A stretch of DNA of 64,000 nt from Pegea sp. RAD2-039 (GCA_034620365.1 JAQGEQ010000350.1:248001-312000); one strand, 5' to 3'; numbered from the stretch's first letter, positions 28,801-42,200 are shown. The notes: generated by a model from the sequence alone, not told the origin. Numbers and translations: made by a program.

Positions 28801-31800
28801 TTTAGAGGATAAATCTGATAAGAAATAAAAATGATGAAAATTCCATTTGTTTATCAGAAATTACAAAAAAAAATCATAAATCATTGATTGAGATGATAGT
28901 TGAAGGATTAGTTGAAAGAGATTCAACAAACCATTTCATCATCATCTACAGGGGCATCTTCCTCAGTTGAAGACCTTCTTCTGTTCTGTAAGTATTAATG
29001 TTAAGTATAAAAAGCTAGGGTTCATGTAGTTATAAAAACATCAGAGAATTACTTCATCAAATACTGAATCAGAACGATTATATTCATCCTTAGATACACT
29101 GAATGATCTTCTGCAATATAAATTTATCTTTAAAGATCACTGAATCAAATCACATACTAACGAAAAGAATAAAATAGTAAATATTCTGATTAAGATAACA
29201 TCAAGTATTGAAAAACATCGGGAAAAAGTGACATCAACAAAACTGATTAAATTGCTAAAAATGTCGAAATCCAACGTAATCAGCAAACTCTACTCACCGA
29301 AAAGAGACTTCTTGGTCTTCTGGACTAACGACTGCATCTTTGGCATTAAAACGAATTTGTTTTTGACTATGACGATTAGAGTTTGATTTCTAAAACAGAT
29401 AAAGTATCAGAAGAAGTTAAAATAGAAGCAACAAAGACAGACTTGTATTTGAATGGGAGATGACGCCTTTTTTGTTTTTTCATCTTTCCCCTTACCTTTC
29501 CTCTTCACCGGTATTGTTTTCTCTTCAACATCTTCAGGGTTGCAAAGAGTTGTATCAACCAAACTACAAATAGTTTACAACTTTACATTTTCTATCAACT
29601 AAATACTTGAACATAAAACGGACCTATTATGGCGCTTGGCCAAATCTTTAAGCATTTGACCCTGTCCTCTTTTCACAAGCGAGTTTCTACCCGACTGCAG
29701 AAATAACAGTGACGCAATACAATAATACAAACATTAAATCTACTCACAGGTCGCAATAATTCTTGTGATAAACCCAGGTAGTTGTGCAGAGCTAAAAAAG
29801 TTACACGTTGTAGTCGAGTCATAATTACTTGAACCATTTGAACAATCGATTTTTCGCGATTTTGAAAAGCAACAGTGAAAGCTTCAACTGGTAACCTACG
29901 TAAAGATACCAAATCAACTTTGAAAACATTTTCCTCTATAATTTCCAACTACTTTTGTATTTGTATAATAAAAAGAAAGGATTTTTAATCGAAAAACTTG
30001 CTGTAATCACCTGATAACTGTAGAATCAGTGATAGCTCTAGCATAGACAGTTTTGTAGGAGGCAGCATGGCCGGTTAAGACATCCAAAATACTTAACAAG
30101 CTATGTAAGCTTTCACCTAAAGTAAACTCGCTCATTTTAATCTGCAAAAAATGTAAATCCATTAAATATACTAAAAGTAGATGAAAGTGAACATGTAATT
30201 GAATGATACGAGATTTCAACCACTTCAATTCTCGTAAAGGACTTATTAGCACGTGAAATTTGAAGTGCAAATAAAGAATTAGAATCACAAACCAAAACGT
30301 TAATAGAAAAAATTATCAAATTCTAAAATTGGAACATTATAGGAGCTTATCGGATATAACTATAAAAACAGACTAAATACCAATATGTTAAAAAGAAATT
30401 GTTCTTTTACAGATGAAGACATAAAGATGATGAGAAGAGAGATTATTCATAGAAATTATAAAGATGATCATTTTTTTTAAATTAAACATAAACAATTTAT
30501 ACTCATAAATCATTAATTACAACTTCTAGAAAAAACAATTGATAAAAACTAAAAAGCTTCCATTGGAGGAATTTACTAAATTCAACAGTAAGTAATTGTC
30601 TACCTCGGTTTGGTCTTCTTTAATATATAAATTAACTTGGCCTTCTTGAACCACATACATCCATTTATCTGATTCTCCAATATTGAAAAGTAATTCACCT
30701 TTGCTCAATTTCACTGTTTCCATGTGACGACAAAGATGTAGAAAAACACCCTTCTCAAAATGACCAAAAACTCTACAGAAAAAGTTCTAAATCAGGTCAT
30801 TCAAGAAACAAAAACCCAAACCGTTGTTAAAACTATGTAAACAATGATAGTAAACTAAAGTTGTAGTACAAAATCATTAAAGCCTAAGAACAAATTAACA
30901 ATTATGAAAAGTAGTGTTGATTTTGGGATTACTTGACACTCTGTAGTAAATAAAGAACTTCTTCTGGTAGATTTGGAGCCCCTTCGACTGTTGGATCAGC
31001 TTCTAATAGTTCTGATGGTAGGCCTTTTTTGATGAGAGAAGTCGGTGCCTTTTTCGGACCAAATACACTTTTTGCGAGAATTAGCATTCTTTCAGGCTTG
31101 CGTAATGGTCTCCCAGATCTACTAACAACCGGAACCCTTTCTCCAAATGAGCTAAATCTGTTTTGAATTTTCGTGGCAGTTGCTCGGCCCTGTAGATGTC
31201 ACAAAAATTATTCAATATTTCTAATCTTTAGACTTATAATTTAGGAGTATTGTTGTGTATGTTAAAAGCAAGCGAGTCTTAAGTACCTTCCACCACCAAG
31301 CACAATATCTATTATAATATTAGTTTTGATTTGCCAGGTGTTGTTGGTTGAGAAGTTTTTATAATTAAAGGTGCTAAGCTGGTCAGAATAGCTTTTAATT
31401 GAATGAGTGTAATGATACAATGTTCAGAGGTTGTTGGTTAGATAAAAGTTCTTATCACTGCCTGATTAGTGAATCTAATTTAAGTTTTTCTTTTGACATT
31501 TTTTGCTGACTTACTTTTCTTAAAAGTTTTTTAGCTTGGAACTCCACTCTGTCTCTTTTTCGAAATCTTGCATAGTTTCTAGCTCTACAATTTTCTTTAA
31601 AAAGAGCTATAAAAATGAAATTTCATTGTTAGATACATATAGAGCCACTTTCTTATTTTTGAAAAATTGTATATAACCTTTTTGTTGTGCTTTTCTGCGG
31701 TGCACAAAGAAAGATATTATTACCACAAGAAAAATGCCTATAGCACCAGTCCATAGTAGGATCTAAGTAAATAAATAAATTTGTCAAATATAAGAACAAA

Positions 31801-32034
31801 TATCAAATTTTAAGATATAATTATTATACAACAATTACTTTTTGCCGTTATTTTAATTATAAATAACATTTTTATTGAAGTCAAGATGATGAATACATTT
31901 ATAACTACTTTATATGACTATCATAAGACAAACATAAGTAGTAAAATAAAAACTAAACCAATTACCCCAGAATTGTTCAAAATAAGATCAAGTTGATCTA
32001 TAAGAAATGTGGTTAGCTTAGTGAGAAAATCCAT
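22850..32034 (-). CDS. PNPLA6: Neuropathy target esterase / lysophospholipase (PNPLA6/7 family), multi-exon
   Basis: ER-anchored phospholipase B/lysophospholipase that deacylates phosphatidylcholine and lysophosphatidylcholine. The ATG at 32034 starts [17 protein letters not shown]. The next exon (about 31673-31761) is a transmembrane segment ([20 protein letters not shown]), as at the NTE N terminus. Then come [10 protein letters not shown], the first cyclic-nucleotide-binding-like domain (about 29670-30775), the second (about 28200-28680) and the third (about 27800-28065). The patatin domain follows: oxyanion loop GGGGARG (near 26735), nucleophile GGTSIGS (near 26600) and catalytic Asp in DGGYVNNLP (near 24140). 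It closes with the GWWLLWKRW region (23830) and an acidic tail. Vertebrates have PNPLA6 and PNPLA7; I cannot tell whether this is a single pre-duplication copy. The catalytic-Asp exon exists in two versions (see finding). Confidence 0.9.
24119..24235 (-). other. NTE catalytic-Asp exon, version A (DGG)
   Basis: A 117-bp exon, acceptor phase 1, donor phase 1, encoding [20 protein letters not shown] followed by [16 protein letters not shown]. It has the patatin DG[GA] motif intact and a canonical gtacct donor. It joins in phase to the upstream exon 26287-26356 (ending RVHTDG) and to the downstream exon starting near 23932 ([10 protein letters not shown]). This is the version closest to vertebrate NTE. 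Confidence 0.85.
24445..25735. repeat. 22-bp minisatellite between the two alternative NTE exons
   Basis: About 58 tandem copies of a 22-bp unit (caaattaccagtaagcgaca and variants). Two blocks are visible: 24445-25470 with ACCAGTAAGCGAC-type units, and 25470-25735 with CAGTTAGCAACC-type units. The shared period and homogenised variants point to expansion by slippage or unequal exchange. It is intronic with respect to the NTE gene. Confidence 0.9.
25838..25954 (-). other. NTE catalytic-Asp exon, version B (DGC), duplicated alternative exon
   Basis: A second 117-bp exon with the same phases as version A, encoding [19 protein letters not shown] then [16 protein letters not shown]. 31 of 40 residues match version A. 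Its acceptor (ctgatag) is good; its donor is GC (CCAG followed by gcatgt) rather than GT. There is no stop or frameshift in it. The second Gly of the DGG motif is Cys. It lies 5' of version A in the transcript, with the 22-bp minisatellite between them. Confidence 0.75.
31262..31455 (-). repeat. Two degenerate units of the dispersed 113-bp family (NTE intron)
   Basis: On the minus strand one unit reads ATAAAAACTTCTCAACCAAC, then TGTGCTTGGTGGTGGAAGGT, then AAGACTCGCTTGCTT. This aligns by eye along its length with the units of the array in PTDSS1. A weaker unit precedes it (ACTTTTATCTAACCAACAAC ... TAGCACCTTTAATT). Confidence 0.6.
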
Positions 32035-34299
32035 GATGTGGGGTAAGACATGAAATATAGACGTCAAAATTACAATTGATTTAATTTAATATCAAGCCAA
32101 TTATAAATCAGCAAAGTATTCAATTTTAAAATCTTAAAAAATAATAATAAGTGATAGATATTTTTAAGGAAATATATTCAACATAAATATTGACTAGATG
32201 TAAATATAGGTTTTTATAATGTAACAATAAGTCTATTATATGATATATACAATTATAAGATTTAAAATATCAATTTGTTAGTGTATTACATATTAAGCAA
32301 CAAAAAACAGATTTATTATAGCATAAACAAGCAAATAGGATGGATAATATTATATACATATACAACATCAACCAAGTTTTTTTTCATAAACCAGTATAAA
32401 AAATATAAAGTACAAAATAATAGATTTAAAAAATAATAACTAATCCCATTTGCATATATATTTTTTGAATATAGTAAAACTTAAACTAGTTTTTTACATT
32501 TTTATTCAAAAATGAAGAGTTTGACAAATGTTCAATTTTAATAAAATACTTGTTTAATACTATAGTTGATGTTGCTCTTTTAATTTTGATGTTAGAAAGA
32601 GAACTCGAAGGAAAATTTTAAATAAATACTAAAAGTATTAGATATTCTAAAATTTAAACTTCTTAAACTATAATAGTGTTTCAAATGAAACTATACAAGA
32701 ATGCATTAGAACTGAATAATTTTAAATATTATGTCACACAGAGATAAGTCTATAAACAAGAAAATAGGTAAATAAATAAAATATATTAAAGACTAAATAA
32801 AACGATAATAATTTCAAAAAAGCTACAATTTAAATTAAAATATACAATACTACAAAATACTATTAGTAAATATCAGCTTGAACCATATAAGCAAGCTTAG
32901 TTTATTTTTATTTTATCCTTAAATAACCTGTAAAATTATAACAATTAAAGTAGTTAAAGCACAATATCAATCGTTTAATTTATATTAAATTAGGAGATAA
33001 AAGTAAAACCAGTTAAAAAGTTTGTCAAGTCAGTTTTTTTACTCATACTAATTTAAAACTAATGCAACATTGATCACATGAACATTATGAGTGATAAAAT
33101 GTTTTCTACAAATCATAAAAACATAGTTTTTTAAATAAATATGAAGGATAAATAGAAAGCTTCAGCCAATAGTAAAAACGATGAAAAATAATGAAATTGA
33201 AATATAATGGTAAGAGTTTGTTTAGACAGCCAAAAATGGATTTTATACTTAGAGAATTTAAGCTATGTTTTTAAATATGAACGCCAAAGAATGACTTGAA
33301 AACATCAAGGTCGATTACTAAGAATAAATTCTAAACACCTGATTTTTTATTCAGATTTTATTAATGTTTAAAAATCTTGGAAAAAGCACGCTACACAAAC
33401 ATAATTTAAAAGTTTGTTTGTAGCAATTCTAAAAATAACAAATTTAATTATAATATTAAAAAAACACACCCATCAGCAATTTTTTATTTTGATAAAACTT
33501 CCTACTGTTTGTTTTTTAATTCCAAAATTAGCAAAATTAAAGCTGATAAATTTGTGCTTCCTTTTACTTTAGTGTTTGTTAATTTTTCTTGAAACATGTA
33601 AAACTGATTTCTGTTTCTACTATACACCGTATTTTATCTCTTAATTAACGGATTTATCTAGTTTTCAACAGTCTATTTGTTTTTTATTTGTATACTTTAT
33701 CATTTCTGCATGTAAATAAAACAAGTCAAAGATTTCGTATCAATATATTTTACACATTATATAAAAATTAACTGATTTTTGGCTTTCTCTTTCTTCAGAA
33801 ATTAAAATTATAAGATACAATTAATATTTCTCTGTATTCTTTTCCACTAAATTGGAATATTTCTATATCTTACTTTGGTGACTATGCTATTACACTGTTC
33901 ATAAGTGTCAAGTATTTAAAACTCTGATTGCAGTTCTTACTTAAACACAGTATCACATTTTCCCAATATTACAATTGTTAAGAGTTAAACAATTTTGTTA
34001 AATCTAAAAACATAAAAGGACTTGGTCGCTACTGATTCCACACGTGACCTTTCGAGTTATAACTACAAACGAACTCTATTTACACATAATATTAACAATA
34101 TGACTATTTATGTTTCTTTATTTAAAGACATGTTCATTTGTTGTCGAAGAATCTTTTTCTGTTTAACTGCAAAACTTATCTTTGATTATCTCTTTTATTG
34201 GATTTTTATATAAAAATGATTGAACTATAAGTAGCTCAAAATATTAAGCCGTATGGTAATCAGAAAAGCAAAAACCAAAGAAACACTGTTCATTGATAC
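32035..34299. other. AT-rich intergenic DNA
   Basis: Upstream of the NTE start. Very AT-rich with homopolymer runs and no frame that looks coding on either strand. No recognisable regulatory element. Confidence 0.6.
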
Positions 34300-34395
34300 A
34301 CAACTTTAAAGCACCCCAGACCACCAAGGGTAAACTTTGTTTGTCAGACCAGTTTTAGGTTATTTTGTTGGTCGAGAGGTTTGACTGTAGGTTCT
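34300..34395 (-). repeat. Degenerate copy of the dispersed 113-bp repeat family
   Basis: The minus strand reads CTCTCGACCAACAAAATAAC, GGTCTGACAAACAAAG and CTTGGTGGTCTGGGGTGCT. The order and spacing match the PTDSS1 array unit. It stands alone here. Confidence 0.55.
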
Positions 34396-34580
34396 TAAAT
34401 AAATAATCAAAAATAAATTCAAATGGTTCTGCTATCAACGCTACTTAGCAGTATTTATAGGTTATGATCCTTAAATCCAAAAAATGGAATTTATAAAATC
34501 GATAAAATCTTCTAGACGATTAGTACAAAGCACAAGAAATGATCATTTTTGCTTCATAAACAAATACTTGCTTGTTACAA

Positions 34581-35095
34581 TATTTATTTATTTATTTATT
34601 ACAATAAATGTGAAGGAGGGTGCCTAAAGAGAGCATCTCTCACTAACACACATTCTCACAAATTAGATCTATTTGACCTGTAAACGAAAAAGTATATGAC
34701 AATGAAGAATTGCACAGAATCATAGTATTGTAAAATAGAAAAATTCACAGTTTAGAAACGGCAATGTTGGCGATGTTATAACAATTCAGCTTTTTCTTGA
34801 ACAGCATAAGTGATTTTGACATGACAATCTCTGATGGCAATTGTTCCATGTACTGATTGTGCGGTATGAGAAAAAACTTAATCTGGTTAACGTAGCTGGT
34901 GGAGTGGGCTTATTAAGATGTAATTTATGTCTTCTAAGTTGATATAACTTGAGGGAGGGACTAATGGAGAAAAAGTCATCAAACTGAAGATCAATTAGGT
35001 TGTGAATAATTTTAAAAATCAGAATAAGGTCGTATTTAATTCTTCGGATTTCCAAAGTATCTAGATTGAAGAAGCTGAATAATTGTACTTTAATC
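34581..35095 (-). mobile_element. 3' end of a decayed non-LTR retrotransposon (LINE)
   Basis: On the minus strand the sequence encodes the very C-terminal part of a LINE reverse transcriptase ORF (FFNLDTLEIRRIKYDLILIF, then FFSYRTISTWN). The frame then slips near 34840 and continues as LPSEIVMSKSLMLFKKKLN before a stop. An untranslated tail follows, ending in TAAA repeats (34581-34600). The block RRxKxDLIxxFKIxH followed by an FFSxRxIxxWNxLP motif is characteristic of LINE 3' ORF ends. It is 5'-truncated and frameshifted, so not active. Confidence 0.75.
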
Positions 35096-35694
35096 CATCA
35101 TTGAGCTTCTTTAAGATTTTTTTTGCTCAAAGTTAAAAGACAACAACTTAGAAATTAGTGTGAAATATCTAATTAATATTTATTCATGAAGTTTGCACCA
35201 AAAAGTAACATTCCCAAAAAAAGTTTCAAGGATATACTATTTTACACCAAAGTTGTTTTTAAAACACCAGATATACAAACTTCAAAAATTTTGTTAAATA
35301 CTTTTTTGGTCCAGTTTAAATAAAGAAATCAGTTTTATTGATTTATTAACCAAATTACACCAAGTTTAAACCTACAAACAAATACAATTCTAAAAAATAA
35401 TAAGCACATATTGACAAAAAAATATTTAAACTAAAATTTAAGTTTAACAGCAATTTTATGAAGAATGACATTTGAGTTGACACTTAGGTAGACTAAGGAA
35501 ATTGTTAATTCAAACTTTTTTTCGTCGATTAGTTTCGTGAAGGACAATAGTTTGATTAAGGATTACCAAACCAGCCTAGACCACGAATGGTCACAAATAT
35601 TCTGCTTACTTTGTGTAGTTTCAGCAATTAGTAATCAGAGCCAGTCAACAGAAAAACAATAGTAAAATAGTAAAAAGAATGAAAAAGTTAATTT

Positions 35695-37303
35695 TTATAA
35701 AAGAATATCAAATTTAACTTTTTTAGGAACTTTGTTTACAACTACTCTGCCATCATAGCTTAATGAAGCAAATGACCAAGGTTCCACGGAGCTCCATTCA
35801 ACAGCATAAACACTCTCTTCATGCTCTTCAAATACAGAAATTAGATGATCCGACTTAATCACTTGTTCTTCTTCTTCATCATCTCTTTCATCATCATATT
35901 CATCAACAAGATTTTTGTAAGGTTCAGAAGATATTGAAGACTTATCATAAAGTACAACTCTATTATCACTACTACAACTGAGTATCAACTGGTCGTGATA
36001 GGGATTATAACGAGCAGACCAAATCCAATGAGAATGTTCATCTTCTTCTATAACTGACAAAGGATCTTTTAAGGATCGAACGTCCCAAAACTTGATCCTG
36101 CAGTCATCACCACATGTCAACATATAATATTGTTTGTTTGGATTAAAATCCAACTCTCGAGTAACTGGATCATGGGCAGCATCAAGTTGGAAGGCAAGTT
36201 TATCGCTTCGAATGTCCCAACCTAACACATTACCGCCCATACAAACTGCAAATTGTTTTGCACCATGGTGAGGGTTCCATTTACCAGCAAGTAGATGATC
36301 AGTTGGACGTTTTGGTTGATTTAAGCTATAAGTGTTGATTGCTTCACCTGTTGTAGAGTCATACATTTTCATGGTTTTACCTCCAAACGTCATCAAGCTC
36401 GAATCTCCATCAATTGGCTTCCACAAAGCATGTGTAATGATATCATCATCATCTAATAACCGAAACAGAGGTGTTAGTCCACCAAACCCATTATCACTAA
36501 TAGCATGAGTCTCAGTTTCAAAGCAGTTTAAGCTGGAAGTTGAATCCCTTTCTTCGCCATCTAGTGGTGTCGGTAAACGCCAGATTGTACAAGCTGTGTT
36601 TAGTTTGCCATTGACATATGAATCATGACAAGTTGTGAAGATGGTTGCATCTTCATAATTGGCTGAAATATGCCAAATCTGTCAAATAATCAACCATTTT
36701 TTAAAAAGCCTACAAAATAATTTAACAACATATCTACTAAATTGTCAGAATTAGATAATGTTAATTTAAATTATTTAAGTAATTTATTTATTGATAAAAA
36801 CGTTATATATATAGCCAGTATATACAGTAGGTACCAAGCTACCAGAGTAAGTTTGTGTAGTAGTTCTGATTTGTTTGCATGTTTATCTTGATGTACATAT
36901 AAAGTTATGATTAAAAGCAAATGAAATACATCTCAATTGAAGATAACTTTTAGATACACTTTATTATACTTCTAATAAATCTATTCTAGGTTTAAATAGA
37001 TTAAAAAGAAATAAGTATTGAAAAATGAACTTCTATTTCTGATAATTATTTTTATCATCATAAAACATTTAAATTAAAAATCTTTAAAATATAAATTCTT
37101 ACTGATCCGTCAGGGTGATCATAAACATATTTATATAATCTATTATTTTCATCATCATATTCTAACAAGTGAATTTGATTTTCTTGCTTTAGAGATTGAC
37201 TTCCAACAATGAATCTTGTGAGCTGAGATTCTCCAACCTGACTACAGAGGCAACGAGAAGCCAATTCTAAGCCATAAACTAAAGGGGCATCTTCAACCTC
37301 CAT
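35695..37303 (-). CDS. EIPR1: EARP/GARP-interacting protein 1 (WD40 protein, formerly TSSC1), two exons
   Basis: Join of exon 1 (37104-37303, starting MEVEDAPLVYGLELASRCL) and exon 2 (35695-36678, starting IWHISANYEDATIF). It encodes a roughly 394-residue beta-propeller protein. WD-type repeats are visible, for example GNVLGWDIRSDK, CRIKFWDVRSLKD, HWIWSARYNPYHDQLILSCS and YAVEWSSVEPWSFASLSYDG. Length and end fit the EIPR1 family. EIPR1 binds the EARP tethering complex and supports endosomal recycling and dense-core vesicle cargo sorting. An acidic insert (DEYDDERDDEEEE) lies between late blades. The single 425-bp intron (36679-37103) holds nothing I recognise. A small plus-strand frame starts 230 bp upstream in divergent orientation. 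Confidence 0.92.
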
Positions 37304-37534
37304 TTTTATAAACTATGAAATAGGCAGTTATTACTTTAATAGAAATAAACTTTTGATAAATCAAAATTAGATACTAAAAAAATAAAATGGGTAAATACAG
37401 TAATAAATTATATAAAACAAAAAAGATTTTTAGCAAATTAAATAATTTTTTTAAAAGAAGTTATTAAATACTTAGTATTAAAAACTATTCTCTATATATA
37501 AACACAGTAAGTATTGTTGATTATAAAAGAAATT

Positions 37535-37711
37535 ATGGCTGATAAACAATTAGATGCTTACATTATAGAGTTGGGTTCTGTTTGGTACTACAAAATGGTT
37601 TTTGACAAATTGGCTCAGTCGGTTTTTATTAAAAAAAGTATGGTACTTGGTAAATATTTTAAAGAAAATTATCCAACTCTATCAAACATCAGCAGCAACA
37701 ATTGTATTTAA
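37535..37711 (+). CDS. Possible small protein, 58 residues, divergent from EIPR1
   Basis: ATG at 37535 opens MADKQLDAYIIELGSVWYYK and runs to TAA at 37711 without introns. Codon use looks protein-like and the frame begins 230 bp from the EIPR1 start, in the position of a bidirectional-promoter partner. I recognise no family, signal peptide or membrane segment. It could equally be chance in AT-rich DNA or the first exon of a longer gene. Confidence 0.25.
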   Translation: MADKQLDAYIIELGSVWYYKMVFDKLAQSVFIKKSMVLGKYFKENYPTLSNISSNNCI

Positions 37712-38559
37712 AAAGGGCAATTAAATCTTTTTGAACCGTCTACTCTTAGCTAAAAAAGCACTGTTACATCGGACCATTGCTGTAAAAGTTTGATTTAATT
37801 GCCTGCTTTCAGTCACTTTTATCTTATTTACTGACTCTCGACATGTTATCTTTAACTTTAATTATTGTTTACTTACGTTTTCTTATAAATTTTTTGTAAT
37901 AGATCTGACGGCTCTAACTTGAGCTCAACACAAAGTTGAACTATATTTGTGAACTATTGCGTTTCATCTAATATTAAGTTCAAACAATTCTGTACGAGTG
38001 GTAACGTGTAAAGTTGCCTTAATAACAGGTATACTATGAAAAATAGTTGAAGCTTATTGGGATATATAAACTATTCCTTATCTCTGAATTACAATTTGGC
38101 TGTATAAACTTAGATTTTAGAAAAGTAACTTATTTTGGTATTATATGATAGTTTATCTAATCTTGGCAACTTTTCATTTAGACTTTACAGTGCATTTTTG
38201 GTGTATTATAAACGATTACCTAGTTGCGTTGTTTTTTTTACGAGTAAAACTGGCATTTGACTTTGAAATTTATGTTCTGGTAAAAACAGATATTGAGAAG
38301 ATTTTGTTCAAATCTACATTTGAGTTAATTGTTGTTAGATACTTTTATGATTTGTTTACTTATCATTAGTTTTATTTCTTAATTCATATAGTTTATTTTA
38401 TAAGTTTATTTTTATTTCTTGTTCAAATTTATTTTAGCATGATTTTTGATTTAATTTATTTTTTTTACAAATCATTGATAGTCACATATTGTAATTTTAA
38501 TACGCAATTTAAGTCAGAAGTCAACATTTCCACCGTGATCTTTTTTATAGTTTGGCAAT

Positions 38560-38700
38560 TTTGGCCGCGAACGGCCATGCAGGTGCATATACTATGTATA
38601 CATGTGACAGAGGAGAAGTTATAGATATCCAGTTGTTGCCTGTACAACAAGGGTCCACTCTTCACGCCAGCCAGACTTGCAGCGGGTAGACAGACTTATC
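38560..38700 (-). mobile_element. SINE fragment (3' part)
   Basis: On the minus strand the segment shares with the SINE at 6684-7098 the order GGCGTGAAGAGTGGA, GGATATCTATAACTTCT and TGCATGG. It extends to the motif TGCATGGCCGTTCGCGGCCA. The tRNA-like head is missing, so this is a 5'-truncated or decayed copy. Confidence 0.55.
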
Positions 38701-39213
38701 GCTTTTGAAATATATTTATTTGAAATATTTTGATAAAACATCGCTGTCAGGTGTATGACTAATTAATTGCGTCATTTAAAATTGTTTTTGTTTTACTTAG
38801 CATTTATAATAATTGATTTATTCTTGTTATTTGAGGAGAAATTTGTTGAATAATTTTTAGCTGAATTATTGTTATGTATTATCACCAGTCTTTGTTTTTC
38901 TAGAGAAATTTTAGTAATTTATTTCACGTACTTCATGTTTGTACAAGTTATAAATTTAATTCTAGCAGATTTTTTACTATGTATAGATGATTATATATTT
39001 ACTGTGACAACTTATAATTTTTCTCAAATATAAAACTTGGTAAAAACCTTTTTACAGAAACTTTTTTTATATCTTTAACTAATTTCAAAAATGTTTTAAG
39101 TTTTAAAAATAAGTTTAAAAGCTTAATTAAACATTTATACTTTAAGTAATGGTCTTTTTTGGGAAAAAAAATAGCTTAAAATTTTTTAAATATTTATATT
39201 ATAAATTTGGATT

Positions 39214-42200
39214 ATGAGTTCAACTGAAGATAGAACTATGAAAATAAAAGTGGTTAGGAAAAAAAGGAAACCTGTTTCAAATTCCACATTAAAAGAAATT
39301 AATGAAGAGCACAAAAATGATTTGAAAGAAAATAAAAAGTTGAATAGTGAGTAGGCTTAATTCATAATACATAGAAATGATATTTTAAAAATATTTCTTT
39401 TAGCATTATACTTCTGTTAAAACTTAAAAAAAATAATAATAATAAATCTATATAGGCATATTATTAACTCAATTACTGTTCAATCTTTTTCGGAGTCTGC
39501 TAATTTATGGCTTCAATCCAGACAACTCAAGCTTGCTCAGATTTGTTCACGTGTCAATGAATAAACCTTTAAAATCTTTACTAGGAAAGCTGTTAGATGT
39601 GGCATACCCTTTTCTTATAAAGAATATTTCTATAAACTTTGTATAAAGTTCTTAATGCATTTTCTCTGAGTTTGTTTAGTATTTGAAATTATTTAAGGCT
39701 TCTATCATCTTAACTTTCATTATTTTTTAAACATAGCAATCTTTCATACGTCTGCAACTGGTTTTTCAATTACAACTCAGCCACTTAAGAAATTGTATAA
39801 CTCTCAGTGAACTAATAGCTTTTTTTAAATGTAATCATTATTTGAACTATTCTTCCTCATTACATTACTTCATCAAGATTGTCCTTTTTTTTTAAATCTT
39901 CTTAAAAATTCTCTCATCTCATTATTTTCTCACTTATTTTGTTAATTCATGACTTACTGATGCATCTGTAGTATTCCTATTTTTCTACAGTCAGATTGTT
40001 CTGTGTTAGATATAACTGCTATATAATTTTTCATATACAGATATTTTTCATATGTTGAATGAAATGAATAAATGGTGTTTAATATATGTTCCAAGCTAAA
40101 CTTAAATGTTATGTAGCAGTCTTAAGGTCATCAAGTAGGGTTTATAATAGCTTATTAAAAGTCTTTTATTTTTATAATAAAACTCAAAATTATTTCTAAA
40201 GTTGAATTTTGATGATTTTATTTATCATAAGTGTTGAATGGCTTATATAAATGTTTAAGAAGATATATTTTGTATGAAAATTGAACTCATTTTTCATCAC
40301 TGTTAGCTTATAAAATTTTATTTTATTGATATTATTTTGACAAAGTCTATAGTAACTAAAGAAGCAAACCATCTTTGACTTAAATTCTATCTAAAATTGC
40401 ATGACTTTTTAGTTTTAATACATTCATCTTTTAAAGCAAAAAGCTTACAAAATAAAAGTATAAATTGTTTGAATAAACTACATTTAAAGCACTCCTAACT
40501 TAATTGTAAACTATATGACTAAATTTATTTATTATTTAAAATTTTCTTCAGATACTGAAGTTGTTTCAAAACGATACAAAAGAGATTTGATGTCGCCTAC
40601 TTCACTCACTTATACTTCTCACAATTCTGAGCTGTATGTATTCTGGCTAGACTTTATGATATTTTGATTTTTTTAGTTAGAGATTTATAAATTGACTTAA
40701 ACTCTAAATTTGAATATTAACCAAATGATAATAGTCTGTTGAAGTATGCCAGCAAGCTACTAGTGGTAGTTTATACAATCTTTAATTAAAGCTAATTATT
40801 GTATTTTATTGTCATTAACTTCTGATAAAGAACTAATGATAATTGGAATAGTTTTTATTTTCTTAATTTGTGTCTATTTTAAGCAAATGTAAATATTTAA
40901 TTATGCCTGATCTAAACTTTACTAAAATGAAATTTTAATTTTCAACTGCAGGGATCAGATCTCTGCTGATTCTCTAAAAAGAAAATCTCAAAACGTTAGT
41001 GAAGAAAGAAAAGTGACAAAAGAGTAAGTTGATTGGTGGTTATGACGGATATGCAAATTAGTTATCAGCTAATTAAACTTTGTAGGTTTACTTTAGGATT
41101 GGCGGCTGAACCGGAAATTTATATCATTCCTTCCGATAGCTCTGAAGATTGTGAGATTATTAACGAAGATTTTGCTAAAACAGTTGAAGTGGCTGTGACT
41201 TTTATGCAACAAGTTTATCACTTCAAATTACAAGAGGTGACTCTTTACAATTTGTGATCCTCAGCAAAACTTCAAGAAAAGAGTATTTTTAGAACCAAAG
41301 CTATCATTCCGTGTTTGAAAGACTTGCTGAAATCAGCAAAGAGGCAAAAGAAAATCTTTTTATGTCCTGCCCGATACGGCGGATTTATGAAGACGAAACT
41401 CCGCGCGATATTGGATTAGAAAATTGCCAAGAAATCGGTTCGTCGCCTGTTCTTTTATCTTAAAAAGTATGCTAATGTGAAATTATTAATTATGTTATTC
41501 CTCTAGTATTTATATGTGCTCAACACCTTTAAATTCATATTTACTTTAAACTTCTTTAAAAACAAATTTGCTGCAATTTGTTTATTAATATTTGTTTATT
41601 TTATTCAATACTTAGCTGTAGATAACAATTTATATATTGTTAAGTATCACAGTTTAAGATAAATAATGTAGAAAAATCGCAACACTACTGAGGTATAAAT
41701 GAAATATTAATTGATAATTATAATTAAAAAATAAGTGAAGAGCAATGAGGAAACTGGCAATATTATATTTCATTAGTTAGCAAAATCACTCAAATCATAC
41801 TTTCGACAAAAATTAAAAAAAAATGATACATTTTACACCCAATTTCCAGAACCACTTAATGATGAGGAAGACTCTGTGGTGTCATTAAGATAAATATTGA
41901 AAATAGAGGGCCGATAATGCTGCCTTGGAAACACCACTGAAGTTTTAAACTATTGATTTCTGTTAAAATTGTTCTTGATGTGTTTTTACCAGATTGTGTG
42001 GTGAACAAAATTAGAACTAAAATTCAAGTCCTCTTTCAGTCTTGTGGGTTCAAATCGAGAAAAACTGTTGCTGTATATGACGTGAGCTCATTTTTGATTT
42101 CCGCAATAGCTTTGTTTATCAAAAATGTAAGTTTTCAAATCGATTACTTACAATCAATCTTGTTTTTTAACTTTAGAATGAACCGTTTGAGGAACCATTT

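Noticed and set aside
41850..41945. Possible retroelement remnant just before exon 6 of the SUMO-like gene
   Set aside because: A few retroelement-like words only; too short and broken to support a call.
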